From: Elioraea rosea
GTDB lineage: Bacteria > Pseudomonadota > Alphaproteobacteria > Acetobacterales > Acetobacteraceae
DNA length: 64,000 nt
Reading direction: 5' to 3'
NCBI RefSeq assembly: GCF_007644105.1
Contig: NZ_VFAC01000001.1
Coordinates: 305,582 to 369,581 of the forward strand
The notes under the pieces were generated by a model. It searched no databases. It was not told the origin of the DNA and saw only the letters and a list, made by a program, of their open reading frames with translations. Both the position numbers and the translations under genes were made by a program. Positions within the stretch are counted from its first letter, which is position 1; every line of letters starts with the position of its first letter. Shown piece by piece: positions 1-8,579 of the stretch.

Positions 1-75
1 CGCGTTCGGCGCCTGCGGCGCGTCGGCGGCGTTGCAGCCGCAGTAGGCGGGATCGAAGAGACGGGACTCAGCCAT
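1..75 (-). CDS. Partial gene: next member of the injection-system operon
   Basis: An ATG at 75 lies 3 bases past the baseplate J stop codon and opens a frame that stays open to the window edge. About 25 residues are visible, beginning MAESRLFDPAYCGC. The spacing matches the other junctions of this operon, so I take it as the next structural gene. In related loci the gene after baseplate J encodes another baseplate or fibre-type component, but the visible stretch is too short to assign. Tape-measure and fibre genes, not seen in the window, would be expected further left. Confidence 0.55.
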   Translation of the reverse strand, partial: MAESRLFDPAYCGCNAADAPQAPNA

Positions 76-78
76 CGC

Positions 79-2667
79 TCACCCCTCCCCTTCGATCTCG
101 AGAACGAGCAAGCCGTTCTCCGGCAGAGACGCATCGGCATCAAGCCGCGGCAGCTCCCACAGGCCGAAGCGCATGAAGCCGGCCTCGCGTTCCCCCGCCG
201 GCAGGCCCCAATAGCGATGGAATTCGCGGACCACGCAGGATGAGACGCCGGGTATGCCGGCCACCGTTGCGATGATGCGCGACAGATGCACCGTCGCGCC
301 GAAGCGCGCCGTCCGGATGTCGAAGATCCCACCCGCTCCGACGAGCGCCTCGCGCACGGCGGGCACGACGCTGGATCGGAAGTGCCCCGGCGCGATGCAG
401 AGGCCGATGCGAAGCCGGATCGGCACGTACTGCCCCGCGCGCACCGCGAGGTCGCGCCCCGCGAGGCGCCAGCGGTTCAGGGCCGCGCGCATCGCACCGG
501 CAAACCCGGGCTCGAGCATCACGCCGCCGCCGGGCAGCGCCACCAGCATGGCCGCGTCGGACGGGTGGATGGCGACGAACACCGTGTACCAGCTTCCGGT
601 CCAGCGAAGTGCGGCGCGCGCGGCGGCAACGCCCGCGAGCGTCAGCGCCGCCTTCTCCCAATCCGCCTCCGTCACCGCGCGGAACTGGACCGCATGCATG
701 GCCGACGGTGCATTGCCGCGGACGGCGGCGAGGGCTTCGGCCTCCTCTCCCGCTCGCGCGGCGACGGGCTGCCACACCGCCGTGACGCCGGGGAAGGTGG
801 GTGGCGGCGCATCGGGGTCAGCCGGGTCGGTCATGTCTGCCGCTGCGGGCTGTGCGACATGAACGAGCGAGCCTGCACCGACATTGCCCGCCAGGCCGTT
901 GCCGATCCGGAACCGCGCGAGGATCGACGCCTCGGCCGGAAGCCTGCGCCCGAACGCGTCGTCGCCGAAGCGAAGCACCGCTCGGCCCTGATCATCGACC
1001 TCTGTGACGAAATGCGTATCGAATGCGTCGGAGGCGAGAAGGTCCGGCACGGCTCGCCAGATGGCAGGCTCCTCCGCCGGCGTATCGACGATCAGCACCA
1101 CCGCAGGCATCGCCTCCGCGGCGGGGACGGCGAGTTCGTGACGCGACGCGACGGCCCTGCCATCGGCTGCGAACACGGCGTCCGACCCCATGGCCTGCAT
1201 CGTCAGTGGCGCAGCAGGAAGTGCGAGGGCGGTGGTGCGCCCGCGCGTGACGGCAGGCGGCAAGGTGCCGTCCGCGCTGCGCGCAACGATCGACCGTCCA
1301 TGGTCGACCGGAACCACATTGCCCCGTGCCTGCCCGGCATGCGGCACCGCCGCGCCGGTATCGTCGCGACCTGTGATGGTCAGCGCGAAGCCTGGTGCGT
1401 GCTCCGCCTGCCAGGTCACCCGCATGAGCGGCATGGGCGGGTCGCCGGCTGCTGTTGCGCGGCGCGGCACCGGGCCCGCCGGCGTGGCGTCGGCCGTCGC
1501 GGTGAACGCGGGGTCCTCCGCGTCGATCACCTCGGTCAGACGCACCGCGACGCGTCGCGCAGGGTCGGCATCGGGTGCCGCACCGGTCTCGGGCCCCTTT
1601 GCTTCCCAGAGCAGCAGCCAGTCGCCGGCGACGAGCGGCGGACGAAGAATCGTGCCGTCGTCCTGCACCGTATAGACGAAGGCGGAGGTGGCGCCGCGCG
1701 GCAGGCAGCATGCCCTGCCGCCGAAATCATGCAGCCAGACGCGATTCAGGTCGGGGTGGCAAGGAACACGCGCCGTCGCCTCGAACACCGTCACGCCGGC
1801 AAGGGCCGGGTCGCCGTCATGATCGAGTGTGATCGTGTCGGGAATGAGCGGGCCGGGGGAGCTGGCTTCGCCGCGCAGCGGGGCGGTGATCCGCGTCATC
1901 ATCTGCGTCCCGGCAGGCACGGTGCCGGCGCCATCGACGTCGAGCTGCACGAAGGCGAAGCCGTTTCGCCCGTCATGCATCCGGTAGTCGACCAGGCGCG
2001 CATGCCGACGCGCCGAGATGCGCATCCGGCACGTCTCGAGCGAGGCCTCGGTTCCTGCGGCGTCCTGCATCCAGGCGAGCCGGTCTCCCTCCGCGGCGAG
2101 AAGCTCGACGAGCACGGAAGCAGGCTCGGCCGGGTGCGTCTCGGTCCAGCGCGGGTTCCGGGCCCTCGCGAGATCGAGAAGCATCGTGCGGAAGCTCTCG
2201 AAGTCGCGCGCCATGTGGTCGAGCGACGGAACCTCGCCCTCGGGCTCCTCGCAGCGCATGACGACGCGGCAGTCGAGGTCGGTCGGGCAGCCGGCCTTGA
2301 AGTTGATGGCCGCGCTTGCCAGCACCGCGTCGATGCCATGCGTTGCGGGCTCGCGCACCACGAGGCGGTAGAGCGAGAAATCGCCTGCCTCGGTGACAAA
2401 CACGCGCAAGCCGTTCGGGCCGAGCGCTTCCGTTCCGACGACGCCGATGCCGATGACGCGCGCCCCGCCCTCGATGACGAGATCAGCGGCGCCGAGGGAA
2501 GGCGGTGGCTTGAGGAAGATCGTCTCGAGGACGTGGCGGCGCCCCGGCGCGGCAAGCGGGAAATGCCGATACTCGACGAAATCGATGCCGTTCAGCGTCG
2601 GATGCGCGAGGATGATCGCGCGGCGCTCGTCCTCGCCGCAGGCGGGAATGGCGGCGTCGATGCTCAT
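79..2667 (-). CDS. Baseplate J-like wedge protein of the contractile injection system
   Basis: An 862-residue protein of the large 'putative baseplate assembly protein' type (Afp11/Pvc11-like, related to phage gpJ and T4 gp6). These proteins form the wedge ring that holds the sheath ready to contract. The segments PGVTAVWQP and FRAVTEADWEKAAL, with a later GIPGVSSCVVREF, fit the J-family core. The N-terminal part (DFVEYRHFPL) is the extra domain found in eCIS versions. The frame continues upstream to 2892, but I choose ATG 2667 because it overlaps the gp25 stop as ATGA and because sequence before it is low-complexity Arg/His-rich shadow coding. It follows gp25 as in other contractile systems. 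Confidence 0.85.
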   Translation of the reverse strand: MSIDAAIPACGEDERRAIILAHPTLNGIDFVEYRHFPLAAPGRRHVLETIFLKPPPSLGAADLVIEGGARVIGIGVVGTEALGPNGLRVFVTEAGDFSLYRLVVREPATHGIDAVLASAAINFKAGCPTDLDCRVVMRCEEPEGEVPSLDHMARDFESFRTMLLDLARARNPRWTETHPAEPASVLVELLAAEGDRLAWMQDAAGTEASLETCRMRISARRHARLVDYRMHDGRNGFAFVQLDVDGAGTVPAGTQMMTRITAPLRGEASSPGPLIPDTITLDHDGDPALAGVTVFEATARVPCHPDLNRVWLHDFGGRACCLPRGATSAFVYTVQDDGTILRPPLVAGDWLLLWEAKGPETGAAPDADPARRVAVRLTEVIDAEDPAFTATADATPAGPVPRRATAAGDPPMPLMRVTWQAEHAPGFALTITGRDDTGAAVPHAGQARGNVVPVDHGRSIVARSADGTLPPAVTRGRTTALALPAAPLTMQAMGSDAVFAADGRAVASRHELAVPAAEAMPAVVLIVDTPAEEPAIWRAVPDLLASDAFDTHFVTEVDDQGRAVLRFGDDAFGRRLPAEASILARFRIGNGLAGNVGAGSLVHVAQPAAADMTDPADPDAPPPTFPGVTAVWQPVAARAGEEAEALAAVRGNAPSAMHAVQFRAVTEADWEKAALTLAGVAAARAALRWTGSWYTVFVAIHPSDAAMLVALPGGGVMLEPGFAGAMRAALNRWRLAGRDLAVRAGQYVPIRLRIGLCIAPGHFRSSVVPAVREALVGAGGIFDIRTARFGATVHLSRIIATVAGIPGVSSCVVREFHRYWGLPAGEREAGFMRFGLWELPRLDADASLPENGLLVLEIEGEG

Positions 2668-3041
2668 GGCCCACCTGCGGGGACGGTGAACGTCTCGGCG
2701 CGCATCTCGCCCGTGCCGCGCGGCGCATAGACGACGGTGACGATGAGGGCTGCGTCCTCCACCGTGACAGTAACGCGCTGCACGGCCACCCAATCCTCGA
2801 GCCAGCGCATGAGCGCGCCCTGCACCATCTGCTGCGTGGCGGCGGCGAGCGCATCGGAGGCTGGCTGGAACAGAAGCTCGCGCAGGCCGCATCCGAACTC
2901 CGGTCGCATCGGTCGTTCGCCCGGCGCGGTGAACAGCACCTGCTCGATCATTTCCCGCACGTGCCGCTCGGACCCCACGGTCGCCGCGCGCCCGCGCGCA
3001 TCGGCCTGGAAGGGGAAGGAGAGGAAGGCGCGCGCGGCCAT
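2664..3041 (-). CDS. gp25-like baseplate wedge protein
   Basis: A 125-residue GPW/gp25-family protein (Afp9/Pvc9/TssE-like). It carries the family pattern: an N-terminal FPF, then REMIEQVLFTAPGERPMRPEFGCGL in the middle (about residues 30-54), where the EFGCGLREL segment is the diagnostic part. This small lysozyme-fold protein nucleates sheath polymerisation at the baseplate. It starts 4 bases after the preceding stop and ends in an ATGA overlap with the J gene, giving the gp25-gpJ order typical of phage tails, T6SS and eCIS. Length is normal for the family. Confidence 0.9.
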   Translation of the reverse strand: MAARAFLSFPFQADARGRAATVGSERHVREMIEQVLFTAPGERPMRPEFGCGLRELLFQPASDALAAATQQMVQGALMRWLEDWVAVQRVTVTVEDAALIVTVVYAPRGTGEMRAETFTVPAGGP

Positions 3042-3045
3042 TACC

Positions 3046-3315
3046 CTACTCCGCCGTCAGGTCCGGGTGGCGATAGACATCGTTCGCACTCGTATCGACA
3101 TCGATGGCGAAGGCCTCGCTGCGGTCGACCAGGTGCCGGACCACGCCACGGCCGATCGCGCAGAACAGTCGGCGCCGATCGCGCACGGCCTCCTCCGATC
3201 CCATCGAGAGCCCTGGAAGCCCGTCAGCGCGCAGCAGCGCATCGAGCTCCTCCTCGATCGCGAGCGCGATGGAGTTGCTGAGATTGTCGGGCAAGCCGCC
3301 CTTCAAGGCGCCCAT
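3046..3315 (-). CDS. Small protein (89 aa) of the injection-system operon, unknown function
   Basis: Begins MGALKGGLPDN at ATG 3315, 5 bases after the spike-gene stop, and ends just before gp25. It is acidic, with a helical middle (about residues 12-32) and a C-terminal part ending DVYRHPDLTAE. There is no signal peptide, membrane segment or cysteine cluster. In other eCIS loci a PAAR-like tip protein often sits between the spike and gp25, but I see no PAAR-type His/Gly pattern here, so I do not assign that role. Upstream extension of the frame (to 3882) is shadow of the spike gene. Confidence 0.7.
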   Translation of the reverse strand: MGALKGGLPDNLSNSIALAIEEELDALLRADGLPGLSMGSEEAVRDRRRLFCAIGRGVVRHLVDRSEAFAIDVDTSANDVYRHPDLTAE

Positions 3316-3320
3316 CGCCG

Positions 3321-4055
3321 CTACTCCAGGAAAACCTTGGTGGACAGCATGCTCGGCGGCGGCACGGGAAAGGCCGGCACCGGCGGGGCGGGCGTGACCG
3401 GCAGGACGCCGGCCGCTGTCTCGCCCGGATGGATGTGGGCCTGAAGCATCGCGACAAGCTGGCCGAGATAGGCCATCAGCAGGTCGCCCTTCACGTGCGG
3501 GTGCGGTGCGGCAGCCGACCCGTGCTTCACGAACGGCGCCTCCGAGACCACGTTGAGCGCGCCCTTGATCGTGACAGTCGCCGTCGGAACGTTGAGCTCG
3601 ACCATGTGGAGCTTGATCCCGTCCGACAGCGTCACGGTCTGCGCCGCATCGTCCATCATCACCGTCAGCCCCGTCTCCGTGCGCCAAATGCGCGTCGTCA
3701 GGGGCTGCGCGGGGCCGCCTGCCGGCTCGACCGGGATCATCCCGCTCGGCCACCACCCGCCCGTCCAGATCGGCATCGAGGGGTCGCCCGCCTCGAACTC
3801 GATCCAGACGCTCGCGCCGACCGGAGGGATCGAGAAGAAACCGGAAAGCGGCCCGGCATAGGGGACGCAGGGACTGGCCCACCCGGACGGGATCTCGCCG
3901 AGCACGGAAGGAACCATCGCCTGGATGCGGCCCTGCTGCAGCGGGTCGGTCGTGTTCATCACCGTGCCGCGATACTTGCCGTAGAACCGGTCGCGCGGCG
4001 CGGAGGACGAGCCACCGCCGACCGTCGTTTCCAGCTCGTCGATCGTGATCGGCAT
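3321..4055 (-). CDS. gp5/VgrG-like baseplate spike protein (OB-fold)
   Basis: A 244-residue protein beginning MPITIDELETT. The region from about residue 22, FYGKYRGTVMNTTDPLQQGR, is the characteristic start of the gp5/gpV OB-fold (compare the Y-x-G-x-V-x-N-x-x-D-P-x-x-x-G-R pattern), followed by WIEFEAGDPSMPIW, the second family signature. The C-terminus has a His-rich stretch (HPHVKGD...HIHPGE) and a proline-rich tail. It should form the trimeric puncturing spike below the hub. The start at 4055 is preceded by a strong GAGGAGG Shine-Dalgarno. Together with the upstream gene it corresponds to Afp8/VgrG, here split into two proteins. Confidence 0.85.
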   Translation of the reverse strand: MPITIDELETTVGGGSSSAPRDRFYGKYRGTVMNTTDPLQQGRIQAMVPSVLGEIPSGWASPCVPYAGPLSGFFSIPPVGASVWIEFEAGDPSMPIWTGGWWPSGMIPVEPAGGPAQPLTTRIWRTETGLTVMMDDAAQTVTLSDGIKLHMVELNVPTATVTIKGALNVVSEAPFVKHGSAAAPHPHVKGDLLMAYLGQLVAMLQAHIHPGETAAGVLPVTPAPPVPAFPVPPPSMLSTKVFLE

Positions 4056-4068
4056 GCTCGTGTCCTCC

Positions 4069-5202
4069 TCAGAACGCAGCGAGCGGGTCGATGAAGATCT
4101 CCGCCCCCGTGAGCCCGAGCGCGTTGCGCGTGGCGCTGAAGCTCTGCGTCCAGGCGCCGGTGGTGATGCTGTGGGTGACGGTGGTGACGTACCAGAGGCC
4201 GCTATAGGCACGGCCGGCGCCGCGCACGAGCACCGGCAGGCCCGGGCGAAGGATGCGACCGTACTTCACCGCATCGACGGTTCCCGAGCCACGCAGCGCG
4301 CGCGAGGAGCGGTCGACGATCGCCTGATTCTGGCGCAGAAGCTCGGCGGGGTTGGCCGCGTCGCGCGCCGTCGGCCGGCTGATGCGTGGGGGGATGACGC
4401 GGAACAGCGCGGGCTCGAGCCCCTCTGGCGGCATCAGGGGCGCGACCGCCGGCGCAGGGATCGGCACCCCGCTCCGCGGATCGGCTTCTGCCGACACGGC
4501 CGACGTCGGCGAGAGCGTATCGTAGGTCACGTCGAAATTGACGAGGTTCGTCGCCGTCCCGAAATCGACGCTCAGCACCCCCTGCGGCGGCACGGCCGTC
4601 AGAGGCGGGTGGAAATGCCCCGCGTCGAGGCCGGTGATCGGGTCGGGCTGCAGATAGCATTCGTAGCTGAGCGCGCGCGCCATCTCGCGCAGCATCCTGG
4701 CATCGGTGCCGCGCTGGATCGTCGTCGTATCCGCAATCGTGCGGGTGGGTGGCGTCGGCAGCGGCAGGGGCGTGATGCCGTAGCGGCCGAAGATGACCGA
4801 GGCGATGGTCGCAGGGTCCATGTTCGGATGCGGCATCGGCTGCTCGATGAGGTTCATCACCGTCGCCGTTGCGTCCATCGCGACGACCTCGGCCGTGGTG
4901 CCGCTCGCCGCGCCGCGGCCCGTCTGCCGCACCTCGCGGACGAAGCCATTGATCAGCGTCTCCGGCAGGGGCGGGCCCGACGAGACCGAGACGGTCAGCG
5001 GCACGAGCGGGCGGAAGAAGTCAGCGACCGGCGGGTCCCAGTCGCCGAGGAAGTTCCGCGAGAGGCTGAAGCGGAGGCGGACCACGGAGGCGGCATCGAC
5101 CGAGGTCTCGACCTCGATCCCTTCGAGTGCCGACATGAACGGCGGCAGGAGCGGCGCGAAGGCCGCCCGGACCATGAAGAACGGCTGCCCGAAGGACGTC
5201 AT
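4069..5202 (-). CDS. gpD/gp27-like hub protein
   Basis: A 377-residue phage late control D-type protein, equivalent to the gp27-like N-terminal half of VgrG/Afp8. It begins MTSFGQPFFMVR. The segment FLGDWDPPVADFFRPL with LINGFVREVRQ, and later QRGTDARMLREMARALSY (the 'Q-x-x-x-T-D-x-x-x-L-R-x-L-A' pattern of the family), supports the call. The C-terminal region GLWYVTTVTHSITTGAWTQ is also typical. It forms the trimeric hub joining tube and spike. The start at 5202 lies 4 bases after the LysM-like gene stop; an in-frame ATG 10 codons upstream would overlap that gene. Confidence 0.82.
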   Translation of the reverse strand: MTSFGQPFFMVRAAFAPLLPPFMSALEGIEVETSVDAASVVRLRFSLSRNFLGDWDPPVADFFRPLVPLTVSVSSGPPLPETLINGFVREVRQTGRGAASGTTAEVVAMDATATVMNLIEQPMPHPNMDPATIASVIFGRYGITPLPLPTPPTRTIADTTTIQRGTDARMLREMARALSYECYLQPDPITGLDAGHFHPPLTAVPPQGVLSVDFGTATNLVNFDVTYDTLSPTSAVSAEADPRSGVPIPAPAVAPLMPPEGLEPALFRVIPPRISRPTARDAANPAELLRQNQAIVDRSSRALRGSGTVDAVKYGRILRPGLPVLVRGAGRAYSGLWYVTTVTHSITTGAWTQSFSATRNALGLTGAEIFIDPLAAF

Positions 5203-5206
5203 CGCC

Positions 5207-5488
5207 CTACCGCCCCGGCGCCGGAATGGCAATCACCACGCCCGGCTCCGCGACGAGCGCATCGGGGTCGATCGCGAGGCCGGCATCGGCAACGCGCCAC
5301 CAGAGGCGGCCATCGCGCATCGTTGCAAAGGCAACACGGTCGAGCCGCTCATCCTGGCGAACGGTGAAGCCGAGCGCGCCGCCAGGCGCGGGGACGATGC
5401 GAAGCGTCTTGTAGCGGATCGTGCGGCCGTCCGATGTCTCGTAGGTCGCATCGGGAACCGCCTCGTACCGGCTGCCGCGCTCGAACAT
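5207..5488 (-). CDS. LysM/gpX-like small baseplate protein
   Basis: A 93-residue protein. The stretch DERLDRVAFATMRDGRLWWRVADA, given here only as positions 46-69 with key residues D-x-L-D-x-I/V-A and LWW-x-I/V-A-D-A, matches P2 gpX-like and LysM-type tail proteins that bind between the tube initiator and the hub. It ends in GVVIAIPAPG, the usual 'Pro-Gly...Ile-Pro' finish. In Afp7/Pvc7 a LysM segment is fused to the tube-initiator domain; here it is a separate gene directly downstream of it. Confidence 0.75.
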   Translation of the reverse strand: MFERGSRYEAVPDATYETSDGRTIRYKTLRIVPAPGGALGFTVRQDERLDRVAFATMRDGRLWWRVADAGLAIDPDALVAEPGVVIAIPAPGR

Positions 5489-5497
5489 CGGCGCCCC

Positions 5498-6145
5498 CTA
5501 GATCGACACGGAGGCGCCGAGCGACGCCACGTTTGACACCAGGTTCATCGCGGCCATCACCTCCTTCTGCGTGAACGACGCCATGTAGACCCAGTAGGCC
5601 GGGCTCGTCGGTTCGAGCTCGCGATAGGTGAGCACCCGCATCGAGAGCTCGGCGCGCGCGAGGATCGGGTTCAGGCCCGGATCGAATGCCTGCTCCGTGA
5701 TCGAGACCGACTGCACGCGCACCGGCAGCACGCGCGACGGCCCCCACACGAACAGCGCAAGTGGCACCGGCTCGCCGCCGATGAAGGCGCCGCCAGCGAG
5801 TGCGAGCGCCTGGTTCGCGATGACGAGGGGGAACGGCGGATAGAGCAGGCCCTCGAGCATGGCGAGCGCCGGGTGGAGCCCGACCGTCCCTGCAAGCCCA
5901 TCGCCGCGCTCGAGCTGATCTGCCGCGTCGATCTCGACCGAGAGGCTGATCGTCTCCTCGGGCGGGCCGTCCGCGCGCATGGCATCGCCTCGGCCGACGC
6001 CGCCTTCGGCCGTGCGTGGTGTGAGACTGCGCGTCAGCGTTTCGGGGTTGTACTGGAAGATAACGACCGACGGCACGAGATCGGGGAAGGCGTAGGCGAC
6101 GAGCGCGCCCTTCAGGATCCGCGGCGACGTGGAGAGCCCGGTCAT
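5498..6145 (-). CDS. Contractile injection system tube-initiator protein (CIS_tube domain)
   Basis: A 215-residue protein beginning MTGLSTSPRILKGAL. The segment FQYNPETLTRSL (about residues 30-41) is the signature of the CIS tube/Pvc7-type N-terminal domain, followed by the typical LEGLLYPP and LPVRVQSVSITEQAFDPGLNP blocks. It is thought to connect the inner tube to the hub. The start at 6145 overlaps the previous stop as ATGA. The LysM part found C-terminally in Afp7 is encoded by the next gene. Confidence 0.82.
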   Translation of the reverse strand: MTGLSTSPRILKGALVAYAFPDLVPSVVIFQYNPETLTRSLTPRTAEGGVGRGDAMRADGPPEETISLSVEIDAADQLERGDGLAGTVGLHPALAMLEGLLYPPFPLVIANQALALAGGAFIGGEPVPLALFVWGPSRVLPVRVQSVSITEQAFDPGLNPILARAELSMRVLTYRELEPTSPAYWVYMASFTQKEVMAAMNLVSNVASLGASVSI

Positions 6146-7599
6146 GGCCCGGCCCGCGGGACGACGGGCTCCCACACATAGGAGAACGGCGCGCCGGAAT
6201 AGGGCATTGGACAGGACGTCGGGCAGTTCGGACGGTTGCCGCCGCTCGCATAGGCCGAGGCACCTCCGTCATACGTCGCCAGCGCCCAGCGCGTCGGCGG
6301 CTCGGGATCGTCACGGTCGAGCCTTTTGTAAGCCTGCACGAGCACGATCGTGGCGGTGCGCGAGAACAGCGAACTCGGAAGCCAACAGGCACCGCCGGCG
6401 GCGAGCCAGTCGTAGCAGGCATGCATCATGATCCCGTAGGTGCCGTAGTTCGCGGTTCCGGACACCCAGCATTCGGGGCCGATCTGCACCGTCGTCGCGC
6501 AGGTGCTCGGGGTCTCGTGCACGCGGTCATTTGCTTCTGCCGAGGGGTTTGGGCTTCCCGGCTGCCCGCAGGGCGGAGAATAGGGCGGCGCGCGAAGATA
6601 CGAGGCGGAGCCGAGATAAAGCCCGAGCGTGTCGAACGCATCACGGTTGAGGTTCAGTCCGAGCCCCAGGAGCACGCCCTGCCCGCCTACAACGACGTTG
6701 CCTGTCTCCCACAGTGCCTGCAGTCCGGTCTCGACCATTTGCTGGCTTGGCGGGTCCGAGCCTTGGATGATCGGGTTCACGAGGCTCGTACACGATGCGC
6801 ACTTCTGCGTATCCGACCATCCGGCGAAGTCGGCCTGCACGCGCGCCCATACGCTTGCGGTCTGGGCGGTCACATCGGGCCCGCACACGCTGCCGATCGG
6901 TGGGTGGACGCCGGCCGCCTCGGCCGCGCGCTCCGCGTCAGCCTCCCTGTCCGCCACCGAACGGTGGCTTTCCGCAGGCGCCTCGCGAACTCCCGCCGCG
7001 TCGGCGAACGCATCGGCCCAGTCCTGGACCGTCGCCGCGCCGGCCTCGGCCAGCCTGCGCGCCTCGCGGGCGAGCGTCGCGATGTCCTCCGGCAAGGCGG
7101 CAACCCGGGCGGCAACCGCCTCCACCGTGCGGATCAGGGCGAACAGAAACCCAGCGTCGTATACGACAAGGTTTGCGGCCTGCTCCACGACCCATGCGCC
7201 GAAAGCCAGGGCGGCTCCCGTGACCGTGTCGATGGCCGCTCGCCCCAGGGTGAGCAGCGCGTCGGCCACGGCGGTGGCGACACGCATCGCCATGTCCTCG
7301 GCGATCGCCTGGCCGGCGGCGATGATGACGAGCGCTTCCGCGAGAAGCGCCGCGGCCTCGGCTTCAAGGTCTCCGGCAGAAGGCAGGTCGACGCTCCGCC
7401 CACCCCCCTCGCCTTCCCGCCGCAGCACGCCCGCAGGCTGCTTGCGGGACGGCGAAGCAGGCAAGCCGGCCAGCACGCGCGCGGCGATCCGGTCAGCCTC
7501 CGCCTCCGCGGCATCGTTCGCGGCACCCAGTGTCCAGCTCCACGCGGCTTGCATCGGCGCTGCTTCAGGCGGGGCTGGCGCGAAGGCCGCTGCGCGCAT
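6142..7599 (-). CDS. DUF4157-type leader protein without HExxH, Cys-rich C-terminus; candidate eCIS cargo
   Basis: A 485-residue protein. Residues about 26-43 (AANDAAEAEADRIAARVL) closely match the N-terminal leader of the two upstream DUF4157 proteins, but the HELAH zinc motif and the domain around it are missing. Residues about 70-190 are Ala-rich amphipathic/hydrophobic helices. The C-terminal half is Cys-rich (ten cysteines) and starts CGPDVTAQTASVW; it includes CWVSGTANYGTYGIMMHACY and ends in a CPTSCPMPY segment. I recall similar C-terminal domains in other eCIS-associated proteins but cannot name a function. Start ATG 7599 lies 2 bases after the previous stop. Its position inside the structural operon and shared leader make cargo or a tube-lumen protein the best guess. 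Confidence 0.7.
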   Translation of the reverse strand: MRAAAFAPAPPEAAPMQAAWSWTLGAANDAAEAEADRIAARVLAGLPASPSRKQPAGVLRREGEGGGRSVDLPSAGDLEAEAAALLAEALVIIAAGQAIAEDMAMRVATAVADALLTLGRAAIDTVTGAALAFGAWVVEQAANLVVYDAGFLFALIRTVEAVAARVAALPEDIATLAREARRLAEAGAATVQDWADAFADAAGVREAPAESHRSVADREADAERAAEAAGVHPPIGSVCGPDVTAQTASVWARVQADFAGWSDTQKCASCTSLVNPIIQGSDPPSQQMVETGLQALWETGNVVVGGQGVLLGLGLNLNRDAFDTLGLYLGSASYLRAPPYSPPCGQPGSPNPSAEANDRVHETPSTCATTVQIGPECWVSGTANYGTYGIMMHACYDWLAAGGACWLPSSLFSRTATIVLVQAYKRLDRDDPEPPTRWALATYDGGASAYASGGNRPNCPTSCPMPYSGAPFSYVWEPVVPRAGP

Positions 7600-7601
7600 C
7601 G

Positions 7602-8579
7602 TCAGCTCCCCCTGCACAGCTTCGGGTCGCCCGCCTGGCCGAAGCAGGACGCCTCGCAGCTTCGCGGCAGGTCCTCGCCGAACTGCCCGCGCACGACATG
7701 GATGATCTCGTGCAGGATCGTCGAGGCGAGCGGCCCGCACGTGGCGGCCGTCAGCGCCGCGGTGCCGATGGTGAAGATATTGGCGGGAATGCTGAACCCG
7801 GTCGCTTCGGCGCAGACGCCGGGCGTCTGCAGGTTTGCCGAGTCGTCGCAGTGGAAATCGAGCCCGTGCTTCTTCAGGTTCGCCTGGATGGCCGCGCGCG
7901 GCTTCGGCGCGATGCACTTCATCTTGAAGATCGCATCGAGCGCGCCCGTCACCGCGGTCTTCATCAGGGCGAAGGAGAACCCGGCGGTCGTTTCGCAGTC
8001 GGAGCGGATGAGCACCGTCACGCCATGCGCATCGAAGCTCCGGTTGCGCGGCTTCGCGGCAGCCGGCGCCTGGCGCCGCAGCATCGGCGCCTGGCCCTCC
8101 TGCCGAACATGGGCGAGCTCGTGCGCCAGAAGTCGCCGCCCCTCGCCCGCCTCGGGCCTGTACTCGCCGTTGGCGAAGACGAGATGGCCACCGAGCGCGA
8201 AGGCCCGCGCGCCGACGCTCCGCGCCGCGCGATCGGCCGCCGCACCGGTGTGGACCCGCACGGCCGAGAAATCGGCCCCCATGCCGTCGCCGAAGCCGCG
8301 CGCATCCGCTGCTGCAAGCGGCTGACCACCTTCCGCGAGCGCCGCGCCGACGGCGCCTTGCGCATCGCTCGTCAGTGCGCCCCCGTTCACCGCGCGCGAG
8401 AGCTTCTGTTCTCTTTCGCATTCGGCGCATGTGCGGCGGAGGACCGGCTTCTCGAGAACCCGCGCGGCGATCGCATCCGCTTCCCCCTCGGCGGCATCGT
8501 TCGCAGCACCGATCCGGAAGGACGGGGGCGGCGCTGCCGCCGCACGCTGCGCACCCGGCTCGGGAGCGAACGCCCTCAC
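7602..8579 (-). CDS. eCIS-core DUF4157 protein with a second HExxH motif
   Basis: A 325-residue protein starting with GTG in a GTGA overlap with the upstream gene. Domains: leader [18 protein letters not shown] (about 25-42), a CAEC pair (about 51-54), the DUF4157 core ending in [11 protein letters not shown] (HELAH at about 153-157), then a distinct C-terminal domain with several cysteines and a second zinc-site motif, HEIIHVV (about 290-294). DUF4157 is the putative-metallopeptidase 'eCIS core' domain. The second HExxH in the variable domain suggests a metallopeptidase-like payload, possibly self-processing. This is inference from motifs only. Confidence 0.82.
   Translation of the reverse strand: MRAFAPEPGAQRAAAAPPPSFRIGAANDAAEGEADAIAARVLEKPVLRRTCAECEREQKLSRAVNGGALTSDAQGAVGAALAEGGQPLAAADARGFGDGMGADFSAVRVHTGAAADRAARSVGARAFALGGHLVFANGEYRPEAGEGRRLLAHELAHVRQEGQAPMLRRQAPAAAKPRNRSFDAHGVTVLIRSDCETTAGFSFALMKTAVTGALDAIFKMKCIAPKPRAAIQANLKKHGLDFHCDDSANLQTPGVCAEATGFSIPANIFTIGTAALTAATCGPLASTILHEIIHVVRGQFGEDLPRSCEASCFGQAGDPKLCRGS

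Noticed and set aside
286..2730. Long open frame on the plus strand antisense to baseplate J
   Set aside because: Arg/Gly/His-rich composition with no family resemblance; it arises from the high-GC third-position bias of the real minus-strand gene.
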